Part shown: positions 34,404-43,792 of the stretch, piece by piece
Layout of the letters: each line of letters opens with the position of its first letter
Numbering within the stretch: position 1 is the first letter of the stretch
Assembly: GCF_027594425.1 (NCBI RefSeq)
Contig: NZ_CP115159.1
Coordinates: 1,725,001 to 1,789,000, forward strand
DNA length: 64,000 nt
Source of the DNA: Zunongwangia sp. HGR-M22
Lineage (GTDB): Bacteria; Bacteroidota; Bacteroidia; Flavobacteriales; Flavobacteriaceae
Direction: 5' to 3'
Made by a program: the position numbers and the translations under genes
Notes under the pieces: generated by a model
Database searches by the model: none
Told to the model about the DNA's origin: nothing
Seen by the model: the letters and a program-made list of their open reading frames with translations, nothing else

Positions 34404-36611
34404 TTAGTCTAAAAAGGATCTTAAGATCTCTCTAACTCTTTTTGTATCGTTTACGTAATAATTGGCACTTGTCTTTTTGATACCCACTTTTACGGTGTAC
34501 GATTTTCTTGGTAATTCTTCGAACATGTATTCATCTGTCCAATCGTCTCCTATTGCAAAAATGAAATCGTAATTATCACCCACCAATTTTTTGGAAGAAG
34601 CTTTTCCTTTATTTACCCCGCTACTTTTAATTTCTAAAACTTTGTTCCCTGCCAATACACTTAATCCTCGATTAGAAACTAATCCTTTTAGAGTATTAGA
34701 AAGCTCATTTGCTCTAAGATCACCCAGGTCTGGATCTGCTTTTCTATAATGCCAAGCTAAGGAATAATTTTTTTCTTCTAAAAATGTTCCAGGAGTACGA
34801 TCAACAAAACTTTCTATAACCGGTCTTACGGCGTCCATCCACTCGTTTTTTACATTTTCAGATAATTCCCATTCGCAATTTTTTTGACGCATCCATGCAC
34901 CATGCTCAGAGATAAGTTCAATAGATGTTCCTTGCCACCAATCCCCAAGTGTTTCTTTATCTCTACCACTAATTATTACTACATCGGTTTTTTCTTGAGC
35001 GTTTAGCTGGGTCACTAAATCAATTAGTTCTTTATCGGGACGCGCTTCTTCAGGTTTATCTTTAAAATCGACTAAAGTCCCATCATAATCTAAAAATAAT
35101 ATTCTTTTTTCTGAAGTTTTGTAATCTTCAACTAATTGATCGGCAATTTTGGGAGTTATACGTATAGACTCAAAAGATTTGCGATTATCTTCAGTATGTT
35201 CTAAAGCACTCATAAAGTCTTTAGCCCATTTTTCAACATTGTATCTTTTTAATCTTTTCTGAAGCGTTTTATTTCTTTCAATTTGTTCTTCTTTGGGCAT
35301 TTCAATAGCTTGTTTTAGGGTGATAGCTATTTGCTCAAAATTATTGGGGTTAATGATTAGTGCTTCGTTCATTTCGTGCGCAGCACCTGCCATTTCACTT
35401 AAAATAAGAACACCGGTATGATCTGTTCTGGTAGCAATGTATTCTTTTGCGACCAAATTCATCCCATCTCTAATAGGAGTGAGTAGTGCAATATCGCAAG
35501 ATGTATAAAGATCAATAAGATTGTCGAATGGCATAGAACGATAGAAATACCATATTGGCGTCCAGCTTACGGTGGAAAATTTACCATTTATTCTACCAAC
35601 TAATTCATCTATTTCACGCTTCAGTCTTTGATACTGCGGAACATTAGATCTGGAAGGTACGGCAAGCATTACAAGACGCACTTTTTCTATAAATTCTGGA
35701 TATTTATCCAGAAAATATTCGAATGCTCTAATTCGGTTGGCAATACCTTTAGTATAATCTAGCCTGTCGATACTTAATATTAGTTTGGCATCTGGAGTAG
35801 CTTCTAAATGTAGATCTAATCTTCGCTGCAATTCTGATTGTTCGTCCTCGGTTCCTCGGAAGTGGTTAAGTGCAGCATCCTCGAATTTTTTATAATCAAT
35901 TCCCATGGGAAAGGAATCTACCTTTACAATTCTCTCTGGCAATGTTACTTCATTAAAATCAACCTGATGGCGTAAAATCCTTGTAACTGAACTTAAAAAG
36001 TGTCGTTCGTAATCGTAGGTATGAAATCCAATTAAATCTGCACCAAGCATTCCTTCTAAAACCGATTCTCGCCAAGGTAAGGTTCTAAAAACTTCGTAAG
36101 AAGGAAAGGGGATATGATTAAAGAAGCCAATTACGGCTTCTGGTTGTTCATCTCTTATAAGTTTAGGGACAAGCAATAATTGATAGTCGTGAACCCAAAC
36201 CCGATCACCTTCCTCGTAATATTTAAGGACTTCTTTGGCATATTTGATATTTACCTGCTTATAAATTTCCCAGGACGAGTGCTCTGCTTCAGTAAATTCC
36301 ATAAAATAGTGAAATAGAGGCCAAATGGTACGGTTACTAAAACCGTAGTAAAAACCATCCACTTCTTCTTCACTTAGGTTTACCGCAACACATGCTTCAG
36401 CCTTTGCTTTTTCTTTAACGTCGTCTACTAAATGATCTGGAATTTCTTCTTCAGTTAAACCACTCCAACCAATCCAAATACTATCACCATCACGGTGAAA
36501 AGATTTTAATCCAGTTGCAAGTCCACCGACGCTCGGCGTGACTTCAAGATCATCGTCTTTTAAAGAAATTTTTAGGGGTAGACGGTTAGAAATAATAATA
36601 GTTTTACTCAT
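34404..36611 (-). CDS. Bifunctional trehalose-6-phosphate synthase/phosphatase
   Basis: Cytoplasmic fusion enzyme of 735 residues. The N-terminal GT20 synthase (about 1-470) has SNRLPLKI, SVGGLATGLKSFH, the WVHDYQLLLVPKLI loop, GFFNHIPFPSYEVFR and SIDRLDYTKGI. The C-terminal HAD phosphatase (about 500-735) has LFLDYDGTL with catalytic Asp508 and Asp510, VVIISGRD and FAIGDDWTDEYMF. It makes trehalose from a nucleotide-glucose donor and glucose-6-phosphate without releasing the intermediate to other enzymes. The GH15 gene is divergent from it across a short gap, and MscS channel genes follow. I infer an osmoprotectant role. Confidence 0.96.
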   Translation of the reverse strand: MSKTIIISNRLPLKISLKDDDLEVTPSVGGLATGLKSFHRDGDSIWIGWSGLTEEEIPDHLVDDVKEKAKAEACVAVNLSEEEVDGFYYGFSNRTIWPLFHYFMEFTEAEHSSWEIYKQVNIKYAKEVLKYYEEGDRVWVHDYQLLLVPKLIRDEQPEAVIGFFNHIPFPSYEVFRTLPWRESVLEGMLGADLIGFHTYDYERHFLSSVTRILRHQVDFNEVTLPERIVKVDSFPMGIDYKKFEDAALNHFRGTEDEQSELQRRLDLHLEATPDAKLILSIDRLDYTKGIANRIRAFEYFLDKYPEFIEKVRLVMLAVPSRSNVPQYQRLKREIDELVGRINGKFSTVSWTPIWYFYRSMPFDNLIDLYTSCDIALLTPIRDGMNLVAKEYIATRTDHTGVLILSEMAGAAHEMNEALIINPNNFEQIAITLKQAIEMPKEEQIERNKTLQKRLKRYNVEKWAKDFMSALEHTEDNRKSFESIRITPKIADQLVEDYKTSEKRILFLDYDGTLVDFKDKPEEARPDKELIDLVTQLNAQEKTDVVIISGRDKETLGDWWQGTSIELISEHGAWMRQKNCEWELSENVKNEWMDAVRPVIESFVDRTPGTFLEEKNYSLAWHYRKADPDLGDLRANELSNTLKGLVSNRGLSVLAGNKVLEIKSSGVNKGKASSKKLVGDNYDFIFAIGDDWTDEYMFEELPRKSYTVKVGIKKTSANYYVNDTKRVREILRSFLD

Positions 36612-36706
36612 AATTATATGCTAAGACTGTTGTTGCCAATTTGAATTTTACTAAATTTCGGGAATTCATTTTAGAATACCATTCTTTTAAAAGAAATTTA
36701 AGATAT

Positions 36707-38506
36707 ATGGACAATTTAGATTACGGAATAATCGGAAATTGTAAGAGTTGTGCGCTAATATCCAAAACTGGATCTTTAGATTGGTGCTGTTTGCCGGCAT
36801 TTGATGCTGCTGCTGTTTTTGCCAAAATTCTCGACGAGAATAAAGGAGGTAGTTTTGAGTTTAAAGTTAGTGATGATTACAATATTTCGCAAGAATACCT
36901 TTGGGAAACAAATATATTATCTACCGTTTTTGATAATGGAGAAGATGCTTTCCAATTAATAGATTTTATGCCGAGATATCCAAGGGACGATGGTTCTTAT
37001 TATTCTCCACCAGATATTATTAGATTTTTGAGATTACTTAAAGGTAAACCAAAATTTAAAGTCATTTATAATCCAAGATTGGATTTTGCCAGAGAAGAAA
37101 CGTACAACGAAAATAAAGGAAATTATATTAAGAGTTATACTACCGAGGGCAAGTATGATTCGTTATTTTTTTATTCTAGCCTTGATCTGGAAGATATTTT
37201 ACAGCAACGCGAAATTACACTTACCGGTAACGCCTATTGTTTAATAGGATACCATGAAAAATTGATCACGCAATCCTTAGATCGTTCGTATCTTAAATTC
37301 CAGAGAACAAAAACTTACTGGATGAACTGGAGTGAGAAAACCACCAGGTATTCTCATTACAGTAACGAGATTATGCGTAGTGCTTTAGTGCTGAAACTCC
37401 TTAGCTATAAAAAATCTGGTGCTGTTTTAGCAGCAGCAACCACCTCTTTACCTGAAACAATAGGAGAAGAGCGAAACTGGGATTACCGTTTTTGCTGGAT
37501 TAGAGATGCTTCGATGGTCATTAAGGTAATGGCCGGTCTAGGTCATGTAAAATCTGCAAAAGACTTTTTACAATTTATTATAGATATTATACCAGACAAG
37601 GATGAGAAAATCCAAATTATGTATGGTATTGATGGACAAAAGGAACTTACCGAACATATTCTGGATCACTTAGACGGTTACAAAGGTTCTAGCCCTGTTA
37701 GAACTGGTAATGCTGCATATATCCAAAAGCAAAATGATATTTACGGAATTTTGATGGAAGTAATCTATCAACAATTTCTACAATTTGAAACTTCATTAGA
37801 AAATAGTGAGGAATTATGGACTGTGGTTCGTGGTATTGTAATGATCGTTGAAGAGAACTGGCAAAAACCAGATAAAGGAATTTGGGAATTAAGGACTGAG
37901 GATCGTCATTTTGTATTTTCCAAACTGCTTTGTTGGGTCGCGATAGATCGAGCTATTAAAATTGGAGAAGTCTTAAGAATGGGGATTAACGATACACATT
38001 GGAAAGCACTTAGAGCCGAAATTTACGATGATATCTATAACAACGGTTGGAACGAAGAGAAACAAGCTTACACGCAGTTTTATGGATCATCAGACTTAGA
38101 TGCTAGTACTTTATTAATGGAATCTTATGGATTTATAGATGCTAAAGATCCTAGGTTTATAAGTACAGTACAAGCCACAGAAAAAGAATTGTGTAATGAC
38201 GGTTTAATGTATCGTTATAAGAATAAAGATGATTTTGGTTTACCATCATCGTCATTTACCATTTGCACTTTTTGGCTTATCAATAGTCTTTTCAAAATTG
38301 GAGAAGAGCAAAAAGCTAAAGCTATATTTGAGCAGTTGCTTTCTTATAGTAATCACTTAGGATTATTTAGTGAGGATATTGATTTTGAAACAAAAAGACT
38401 TCTAGGGAATTTCCCGCAGGCTTATTCACATTTAGCGCTAATTGAAACAGCAGCAAACTTCAGTAAAGGTCATATTTCTGAAGAAAATGCATTTAGCGGT
38501 TTTTAA
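36707..38506 (+). CDS. Glycoside hydrolase family 15 glucosidase (possible trehalase)
   Basis: Enzyme of 599 residues from the ATG at 36707; a longer frame from 36641 is open, but MDNLDYGIIGNCKSCALIS is the normal family beginning. The N-terminal beta domain (about 1-210) precedes the (alpha/alpha)6 barrel: GEERNWDYRFCWIRDASMVIKVM and KGIWELRTEDRHFVFSKLLCWVA, where the general acid should be the Glu in this last phrase. There is no signal peptide, so it is cytoplasmic. GH15 members include glucoamylases, glucodextranases and trehalases. The location head-to-head with the trehalose synthase/phosphatase favours trehalose hydrolysis. Confidence 0.9.
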   Translation: MDNLDYGIIGNCKSCALISKTGSLDWCCLPAFDAAAVFAKILDENKGGSFEFKVSDDYNISQEYLWETNILSTVFDNGEDAFQLIDFMPRYPRDDGSYYSPPDIIRFLRLLKGKPKFKVIYNPRLDFAREETYNENKGNYIKSYTTEGKYDSLFFYSSLDLEDILQQREITLTGNAYCLIGYHEKLITQSLDRSYLKFQRTKTYWMNWSEKTTRYSHYSNEIMRSALVLKLLSYKKSGAVLAAATTSLPETIGEERNWDYRFCWIRDASMVIKVMAGLGHVKSAKDFLQFIIDIIPDKDEKIQIMYGIDGQKELTEHILDHLDGYKGSSPVRTGNAAYIQKQNDIYGILMEVIYQQFLQFETSLENSEELWTVVRGIVMIVEENWQKPDKGIWELRTEDRHFVFSKLLCWVAIDRAIKIGEVLRMGINDTHWKALRAEIYDDIYNNGWNEEKQAYTQFYGSSDLDASTLLMESYGFIDAKDPRFISTVQATEKELCNDGLMYRYKNKDDFGLPSSSFTICTFWLINSLFKIGEEQKAKAIFEQLLSYSNHLGLFSEDIDFETKRLLGNFPQAYSHLALIETAANFSKGHISEENAFSGF

Positions 38507-38529
38507 TAGTTGAGAAATAAATAAAATAA

Positions 38530-39627
38530 TCAAATTGAAGGTGGTGTTGTTTCAGTAGGATTCTGATCTTGCTGAGGGAGCACCACTCTTGTTTTTGGTA
38601 AACTATGTGGATAATTTTTGCGGATAAAATCGATGATTTTTTCCCGAATATAAACTCTAAGATCCCAGGCAGTGGGCGAGTCTTTAGCACTCACTAAAAT
38701 TCTAATTTCTACTGATTTTTCAGTGGCATCGGTAACCTGAAGCACATTTACTTTTCCGTCCCATAAATGAGTGCCTTCCAATAATCTTGTTTGTTCTTCT
38801 CGAATCGCATCAAATGAAACATCATAATCGGTATAGATAAAAACCGTCCCCATTAAATCAGCAGATTTTCTCGTCCAATTCTGAAAAGTGTTTTCAATAA
38901 AATATGTAGAAGGAACCACCAATCTTCGTTTATCCCAAACTTTTACGACCACATAAGTAAGCGTAATTTCTTCGATCCAACCCCATTCTCCTTCAACTAT
39001 AACCGCATCCTGAAGTCTAATTGGCTGTGTAATGGCAATTTGTATTCCGGCTAATAATGTAGCAATAGCCTTTTGTGCGGCTAAACCTACAATAATACCG
39101 GCGATTCCTGCAGAGGTTAATAAACTAACTCCGACCGACCGAATGCTTTCAAAACTCATAAGCGTAATACCAATCGCCAAGATCACTAAAATGAAAATGA
39201 TAATATTTTCAAGGATAGTAAATTGAGTATAAACTTTTCTAGCTTTTAAGTTATCTGAAGATGAAACATCATACTTACGAAGCATCCGCTCTTTAAAAAC
39301 CTTTAAGCAAACGATCAAAAACCAGGTAATGGAAATAGTTAATAGCGCGATTATTACATGCCTGGCAATGTATTCATATTCTTCGGAATTTGAGAAATCT
39401 GAGATATTACCAATCCATAACAATATAGCCAATAGAAAAAGCAAAAGAGGTATGCGTATTCTACGTGCAAAATTAACCGGTAGAATATTACGCGGATCTT
39501 TTCCGATTTTTTTAATGAGGTATGATGCTAAATAGAAACTAAGCATCAATCCAACAATACCGTAAATTATATATTTCAAGCTATCGCGGGTTAGAGCGTT
39601 ATCTTCAACAATAAGTGATATAATCAT
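38530..39627 (-). CDS. MscS-family mechanosensitive channel (small)
   Basis: Inner-membrane channel of 365 residues with about four hydrophobic segments in the first 190. The pore-lining helix and MscS beta domain are recognisable in SLLTSAGIAGIIVGLAAQKAIATLLAGIQIAITQPIRLQDAVIVEG and WGWIEEITLTYVVVKVWDKRRLVVPSTYFIENTFQNW. The C-terminal cytoplasmic vestibule follows. It lies 20 bases after the larger MscS gene and converges on the GH15 gene. Such channels release solutes at hypo-osmotic shock. Confidence 0.93.
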   Translation of the reverse strand: MIISLIVEDNALTRDSLKYIIYGIVGLMLSFYLASYLIKKIGKDPRNILPVNFARRIRIPLLLFLLAILLWIGNISDFSNSEEYEYIARHVIIALLTISITWFLIVCLKVFKERMLRKYDVSSSDNLKARKVYTQFTILENIIIFILVILAIGITLMSFESIRSVGVSLLTSAGIAGIIVGLAAQKAIATLLAGIQIAITQPIRLQDAVIVEGEWGWIEEITLTYVVVKVWDKRRLVVPSTYFIENTFQNWTRKSADLMGTVFIYTDYDVSFDAIREEQTRLLEGTHLWDGKVNVLQVTDATEKSVEIRILVSAKDSPTAWDLRVYIREKIIDFIRKNYPHSLPKTRVVLPQQDQNPTETTPPSI

Positions 39628-39647
39628 GTGGGGTGATTTATTTAAGT

Positions 39648-41417
39648 TTATTTATTTTTGTGGGGAAATTCCTGAATTCTTACTCTAGATGTTGCCAGAT
39701 GTTCACCATCTTCGAGGTCTGCTATAAACCGAACTAAATCTTCTCTTAAGCTACAATGCAGATCCCATGTTGTAAATGCATCTTTCGCACTACAAAGACA
39801 TCTTATTTTTATAGCATTTTCAGTTACTTCTGATACCTGTACAACGGGCGGTTTTTCCTCGTCCCAATCATCAGAAGCTTCTAAAAGTTCTTTAAACTTT
39901 TTTCTTACTTTTCCTACATCGATTCGATAATCTGCGTATAACGTAATTGGTCTAATTTGATTGGCGGCAGTAATAGACCAATTTTCAAAAGTATTAGAAA
40001 TTACATACTGTAAAGGAACCACTATGCGTCTCCAATCCCATGTTCTAACAATCATGTAAGTAAATCTGATATCTTCTACGTATCCCCAGTTATCTTCTAT
40101 AATTACGGTATCGCCAATCCTTGCCGGTTTCGTAATTGCAATTTGTATTCCCGCAATGATATTTCCTAAAGTACTTTGCGCCGCAATACCTAAAATTACG
40201 GTGGCAACTCCGGCAGAAGCTAATAGCGAAATGCCTAATTTTTCTAAAGATCTAAATTGAGAAAGTACTATTGATGCTCCAACAATTATTACTATAAAAG
40301 TTGCTACCCTTCTGGCAACCGAGATATAAGTTAACATTCTGCGAGCATCCGTGTTTTCTTCCAAGCTGGTGTCGCCTATTTTTTTCTCGGCGACATTGAG
40401 CATAAAGTAGTCGATAATTCTCATGAAGAACCATGTAATGGAACTTATAACTATGACTAACAGCAGAGCATAAATACTGCTGGCGAATGTGCCTGCAAAC
40501 GAAATTAAGTGATTTAATAATAAGTAGAATGTAAGGACGCCTACCGCTAAGCCTGCAGGTGCTGCTAGTTTTGTAGCGATATCCTGAATCCAGGTTTTTT
40601 TTGATTTAGAAAGTAGTTTTCTTATGCCATAAGCCGTTATTCTTCCTAAAAAATAGCATAAAAAAGCAATTATGAGAGTGCTAACAAATTTCCAAATAGG
40701 AATACTCCACAATTTAATTCTAGCCCAATCTGGGAATATTCGATCTAATTTTCTGGGGCCAAACTCTGCGTAAATTGCATCAATGTTTTCTACCGTATTT
40801 TGTGAAATTAGCCAAAAAGCGCCGTAATCTTTATATTTTACTCTCTGAACGCGCATTATGATATCTCTACCATCCAATTCAACTTCTCCAAATACAATAC
40901 TTCTTCGCGGCTTTCCTGCTACAGCTTGATTGGTGGTCGTTTGAACATCTATTTGTCCATCGGGTCTATCTGGTAAATCGTCCCAGCGAATATTTACGCG
41001 CTGATTGATCACAAAATAGAGTTTTTCAGCTAAAGTAGCTGCTTGCTCTTTTGTAGTAGTATCTGGCAGTAAATTTAAATTTAATGCGTAGGCTGCATCT
41101 TCATAATTTTCATTTCGACATTGAATAATAAAGTGTTCTAACGCAGCTTGCGGAGTTTGCAAATTGAATTTTGTAGGTGCAAGTCCTGTGATATTATTCA
41201 GTCTATTTAAAACATAATAGGCTTGGTTATATTCTTTAACTGCATTAGATCCAAAATTACCATTTTCAGGAACTGTCTTTTCATTACTTGGTAGCGTTGT
41301 AGGATCCTTCTTTACTTTTACTGAATCTTCTGTTGCTTTTTGTTGAGCTTGGACGAAGTTATAATTCAATAAAAATAGTACTATAAAAATCTTCGAAATA
41401 GAAAGTTTTCTTGACAT
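39648..41417 (-). CDS. MscS-family mechanosensitive channel with exported N-terminal domain
   Basis: Membrane protein of 589 residues from the ATG at 41415-41417 (TTG three codons upstream is less likely). A signal peptide (ISKIFIVLFLLNYNFVQAQ) and a soluble region of about 200 residues precede several membrane segments (about 240-420). The MscS core follows: SLLASAGVATVILGIAAQSTLGNIIAGIQIAITKPARIGDTVIIEDNWG and RIVVPLQYVISNTFENW. It shares this core with the downstream MscS but has an additional periplasmic domain of unknown role, so the pair was probably created by duplication and divergence. The gene is first in the pair. Confidence 0.93.
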   Translation of the reverse strand: MSRKLSISKIFIVLFLLNYNFVQAQQKATEDSVKVKKDPTTLPSNEKTVPENGNFGSNAVKEYNQAYYVLNRLNNITGLAPTKFNLQTPQAALEHFIIQCRNENYEDAAYALNLNLLPDTTTKEQAATLAEKLYFVINQRVNIRWDDLPDRPDGQIDVQTTTNQAVAGKPRRSIVFGEVELDGRDIIMRVQRVKYKDYGAFWLISQNTVENIDAIYAEFGPRKLDRIFPDWARIKLWSIPIWKFVSTLIIAFLCYFLGRITAYGIRKLLSKSKKTWIQDIATKLAAPAGLAVGVLTFYLLLNHLISFAGTFASSIYALLLVIVISSITWFFMRIIDYFMLNVAEKKIGDTSLEENTDARRMLTYISVARRVATFIVIIVGASIVLSQFRSLEKLGISLLASAGVATVILGIAAQSTLGNIIAGIQIAITKPARIGDTVIIEDNWGYVEDIRFTYMIVRTWDWRRIVVPLQYVISNTFENWSITAANQIRPITLYADYRIDVGKVRKKFKELLEASDDWDEEKPPVVQVSEVTENAIKIRCLCSAKDAFTTWDLHCSLREDLVRFIADLEDGEHLATSRVRIQEFPHKNK

Positions 41418-41471
41418 ATCCGACAAGTTACATTCATTTCATAATAGATTTTATTATCGTTTTGTTAAAAT

Positions 41472-41501
41472 AAAAAGAGCTGCCCAAGGGCAGCTCTTTT
41501 T
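41472..41501 (-). terminator. Terminator of the marR-fad operon
   Basis: AAAAAGAGCTGCCC and GGGCAGCTCTTTTT form a 14-bp stem with AA between, giving a loop of at least four after fraying, with its own T tract. It begins 23 bases after the acyl-CoA dehydrogenase stop. Confidence 0.88.
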
Positions 41502-41524
41502 CGATTTAAAAATCTCAACTTAAC

Positions 41525-43333
41525 TTAAAAACAATACTTATTTTCTGCGATTAATTTATCGGCAATTTGAGTTCTTAATTTGACTACGTTCGGGAAGTTG
41601 TCGTATTTCGTGAAACGCTTCAATCCCATTAACATCATTTTTAATTCGTCACCTTCGGCAAAAGAGATTATTCCTTCTTTAGCTTTTGCGTTGATTTTTT
41701 CAACGGCATTATAAAGGTAAAGCTGAGCCATAGCTATTTGTTCTTTTTGCGAATCTTCGCCAAAACGTTTCGCATTCTTTTCGGTTCTTAAAATAGCCGA
41801 TTCTGCCATATACACTTCAATTAAAATATCTGAAGCGGCTAATAGTAATTGCTGATGTTCTTCCAGCTGAGGTCCAAATTTCTGAACGGCGCTACCGGCA
41901 ACCATTAAGAACACTTTTTTCAGCTTTTTGATCATTTCTTTTTCTTCCGCAAATAATTCAGAATAATCGGGTTTATCGAAAGACGGAATACCCATTAATT
42001 CTTCTCCTACCGCTTGCGCAGGCCCTAAAAGGTCTACGTGACCCTTCATCGCTTTTTTCACAAGCATACCAACAGAAAGCATTCTGTTAATTTCGTTGGT
42101 ACCTTCATAGATTCTGGAAATACGAGCATCTCTCCACGCCGCTTCCATAGGCGTATCGGCTGAGAATCCCATTCCGCCAAAAACCTGAATTCCTTCGTCT
42201 GAACAATTCTGAATATCTTCGGAACAGGCAACTTTCAAAATCGAACATTCTATGGCATATTCTTCAACACCTTTTAATTCGGCTTCAGAATGGGAGTTTC
42301 CGCTCTCCATACGCATCTGAATTCGGTCTTCAATATTTTTAGCAGCTCTGTAAGAAGCCGATTCTCCTACATAAGCAGAAGTTGCCATTTCTGCTAATTT
42401 CTGTTTAATCGCTCCAAATTGTGCAATCGGAGTTTTAAACTGAACTCTTTCATTGGCATATTTTACCGCATTGTTCGTTACGCGACGTTGCGCATCTAAA
42501 CAGGCTGCTGCCAATTTAACGCGACCTACGTTTAAGGCATTCATAGCAATTTTAAAACCTTCACCGCGACCCGCTAACATATTTTCTACCGGAACTTTAG
42601 TTTCGTTAAAGAAAACCTGACGGGTAGAGGAGGAGTGAATCCCTAATTTCTTTTCTTCCTCTCCAAAGGAGATTCCGTTGTCACTATCGTTTTCAACAAT
42701 AAATCCGGTGATGTTTTTATCATCTTCAATTCGTGTAAAAACGATAAACACATTTGCAAAACCAGCATTTGAAATCCACATTTTCTGTCCGCTAATGCTG
42801 TAGTATTTTCCGTCTTCAGAAAGTACGGCTTTGGTTTTCCCTGAATTGGCATCACTACCCGCGCCCGGTTCAGTTAAACAATACGCGCCAAACCATTCGC
42901 CGGTGGCTAATTTAGGAACGTATTTTTTCTTTTGCTCTTCAGTTCCGTAAAGCGTGATGGGCATTGTTCCAATCCCGGTATGCGCTCCAAAAGCGGTAGC
43001 GATAGATCCGGTTGCTCCAGAAATATAATCACAAACCAACATGGTAGAAACAAATCCCATTCCTAGTCCGTCATACTCTTCCGGCACTGCAACGCCAAGA
43101 AAACCAAGTTCTCCGGCTTTTTGCATCACCTCTTCGGTGAGTTTATAATCTTTCTTTTCGAAGCGTTCTCGATGCGGAATAATTTCACGTTCTACAAATT
43201 CTTGTACAGAATCTTTCATCATTTTCTGCTCCTCGTTAAAATCTTCCGGAGTAAAAACGTCTTCGCAATTGGTTTCTTTTACTAAGAATTGACCACCACG
43301 AAGAATATCTTTTTGTTCAGTTGTATTACTCAT
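41525..43333 (-). CDS. Acyl-CoA dehydrogenase
   Basis: FAD enzyme of 602 residues catalysing the first oxidation of fatty acyl-CoA. Family phrases are in order: ATAFGAHTGIGTMPI, GAYCLTEPGAGSDANSG, GQKMWISNAGFANVFIVF, AGRGEGFKIAMNALNVGRVKLAAAC, and IQVFGGMGFSADTPMEAAWRDARISRIYEGTNEINRML with the catalytic Glu of YEGTNE. The ~170-residue C-terminal extension after the core is as in long FadE-like members of Bacteroidota. It is the last gene of the fad operon, 63 bases after the first four-helix-bundle element gene. Confidence 0.96.
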   Translation of the reverse strand: MSNTTEQKDILRGGQFLVKETNCEDVFTPEDFNEEQKMMKDSVQEFVEREIIPHRERFEKKDYKLTEEVMQKAGELGFLGVAVPEEYDGLGMGFVSTMLVCDYISGATGSIATAFGAHTGIGTMPITLYGTEEQKKKYVPKLATGEWFGAYCLTEPGAGSDANSGKTKAVLSEDGKYYSISGQKMWISNAGFANVFIVFTRIEDDKNITGFIVENDSDNGISFGEEEKKLGIHSSSTRQVFFNETKVPVENMLAGRGEGFKIAMNALNVGRVKLAAACLDAQRRVTNNAVKYANERVQFKTPIAQFGAIKQKLAEMATSAYVGESASYRAAKNIEDRIQMRMESGNSHSEAELKGVEEYAIECSILKVACSEDIQNCSDEGIQVFGGMGFSADTPMEAAWRDARISRIYEGTNEINRMLSVGMLVKKAMKGHVDLLGPAQAVGEELMGIPSFDKPDYSELFAEEKEMIKKLKKVFLMVAGSAVQKFGPQLEEHQQLLLAASDILIEVYMAESAILRTEKNAKRFGEDSQKEQIAMAQLYLYNAVEKINAKAKEGIISFAEGDELKMMLMGLKRFTKYDNFPNVVKLRTQIADKLIAENKYCF

Positions 43334-43353
43334 TATTTTATTGTTTTTATAAA

Positions 43354-43396
43354 GACTCCGAGTTTAGAATCAAGATCTAAGACTCAAGAGTCAAGA
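43354..43396. repeat. Degenerate 7-bp tandem repeats, downstream flank of element 1
   Basis: On the plus strand heptads can be read as AATCAAG, ATCTAAG, ACTCAAG, AGTCAAG ending at the IVP stop. GAATCAAGATCTAAGACT at 43367-43384 matches, inverted, 15 of 18 bases of 43755-43772 on the other side of the small gene. Confidence 0.7.
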
Positions 43397-43753
43397 TTAT
43401 TTTAGATTATCTATAAATTTTGAAATCATTCTTTGTAATTGCTGAATTTTATTTTCCAAATCTTCAAAGTTTTCTTTGGAGACATATCCTAATTTAAAAG
43501 CTATTATGATTTGGGTTTCCCATTCGAATGAAGAGCCTAGACTTGTTTCTAAAAAATTGGCAAAATGCTTTTCACTAGTTTTACTCGTTCCTTCTGCTAT
43601 GTTTGATGGAATTGAGACAGCACATCTTATTAATTGATTTGATAAATTGAATTTCTCAATACTTGGAAAATTTTCAACTAATTTATAGGTGATTTCTACG
43701 ATAGAAATTCCTTCTTTCCAAATTTTCAATTTTTTAAAATTATGCCTTTTCAT
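43397..43753 (-). CDS. Four-helix-bundle protein, S23/IVP (rRNA intervening-sequence protein) family, element 1
   Basis: Small helical protein of 118 residues from the ATG at 43751-43753 (TTG one codon upstream). It carries the IVP/S23 signature RCAVSIPSNIAEG at 43-55, the opening FKKLKIWKEGISIVEITYKL, and four amphipathic helices. Family knowledge: homologues are encoded within intervening sequences of 23S rRNA in Leptospira and others, and the related Avd serves diversity-generating retroelements; biochemical function is unknown. It sits between thiolase and acyl-CoA dehydrogenase and is bracketed by inverted 7-bp repeats, as if it were a small inserted element. Confidence 0.9.
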   Translation of the reverse strand: MKRHNFKKLKIWKEGISIVEITYKLVENFPSIEKFNLSNQLIRCAVSIPSNIAEGTSKTSEKHFANFLETSLGSSFEWETQIIIAFKLGYVSKENFEDLENKIQQLQRMISKFIDNLK

Positions 43754-43792
43754 CAATCTTATGTCTTGATTCCTGTCTCTTGTCTCTATTTT
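43754..43792. repeat. Degenerate 7-bp tandem repeats, upstream flank of element 1
   Basis: On the minus strand heptads read GAGACAA, GAGACAG, GAATCAA, GACATAA. AATCTTATGTCTTGATTC at 43755-43772 is the inverted match to 43367-43384. The stretch begins at the thiolase stop and ends at the IVP start, so it fills the whole gap. Confidence 0.7.

Noticed and set aside
36641-36706. 22-residue upstream extension of the GH15 enzyme
   Set aside because: The family begins at MDNLDYGIIGN; the extension would use the space needed for the divergent promoters.
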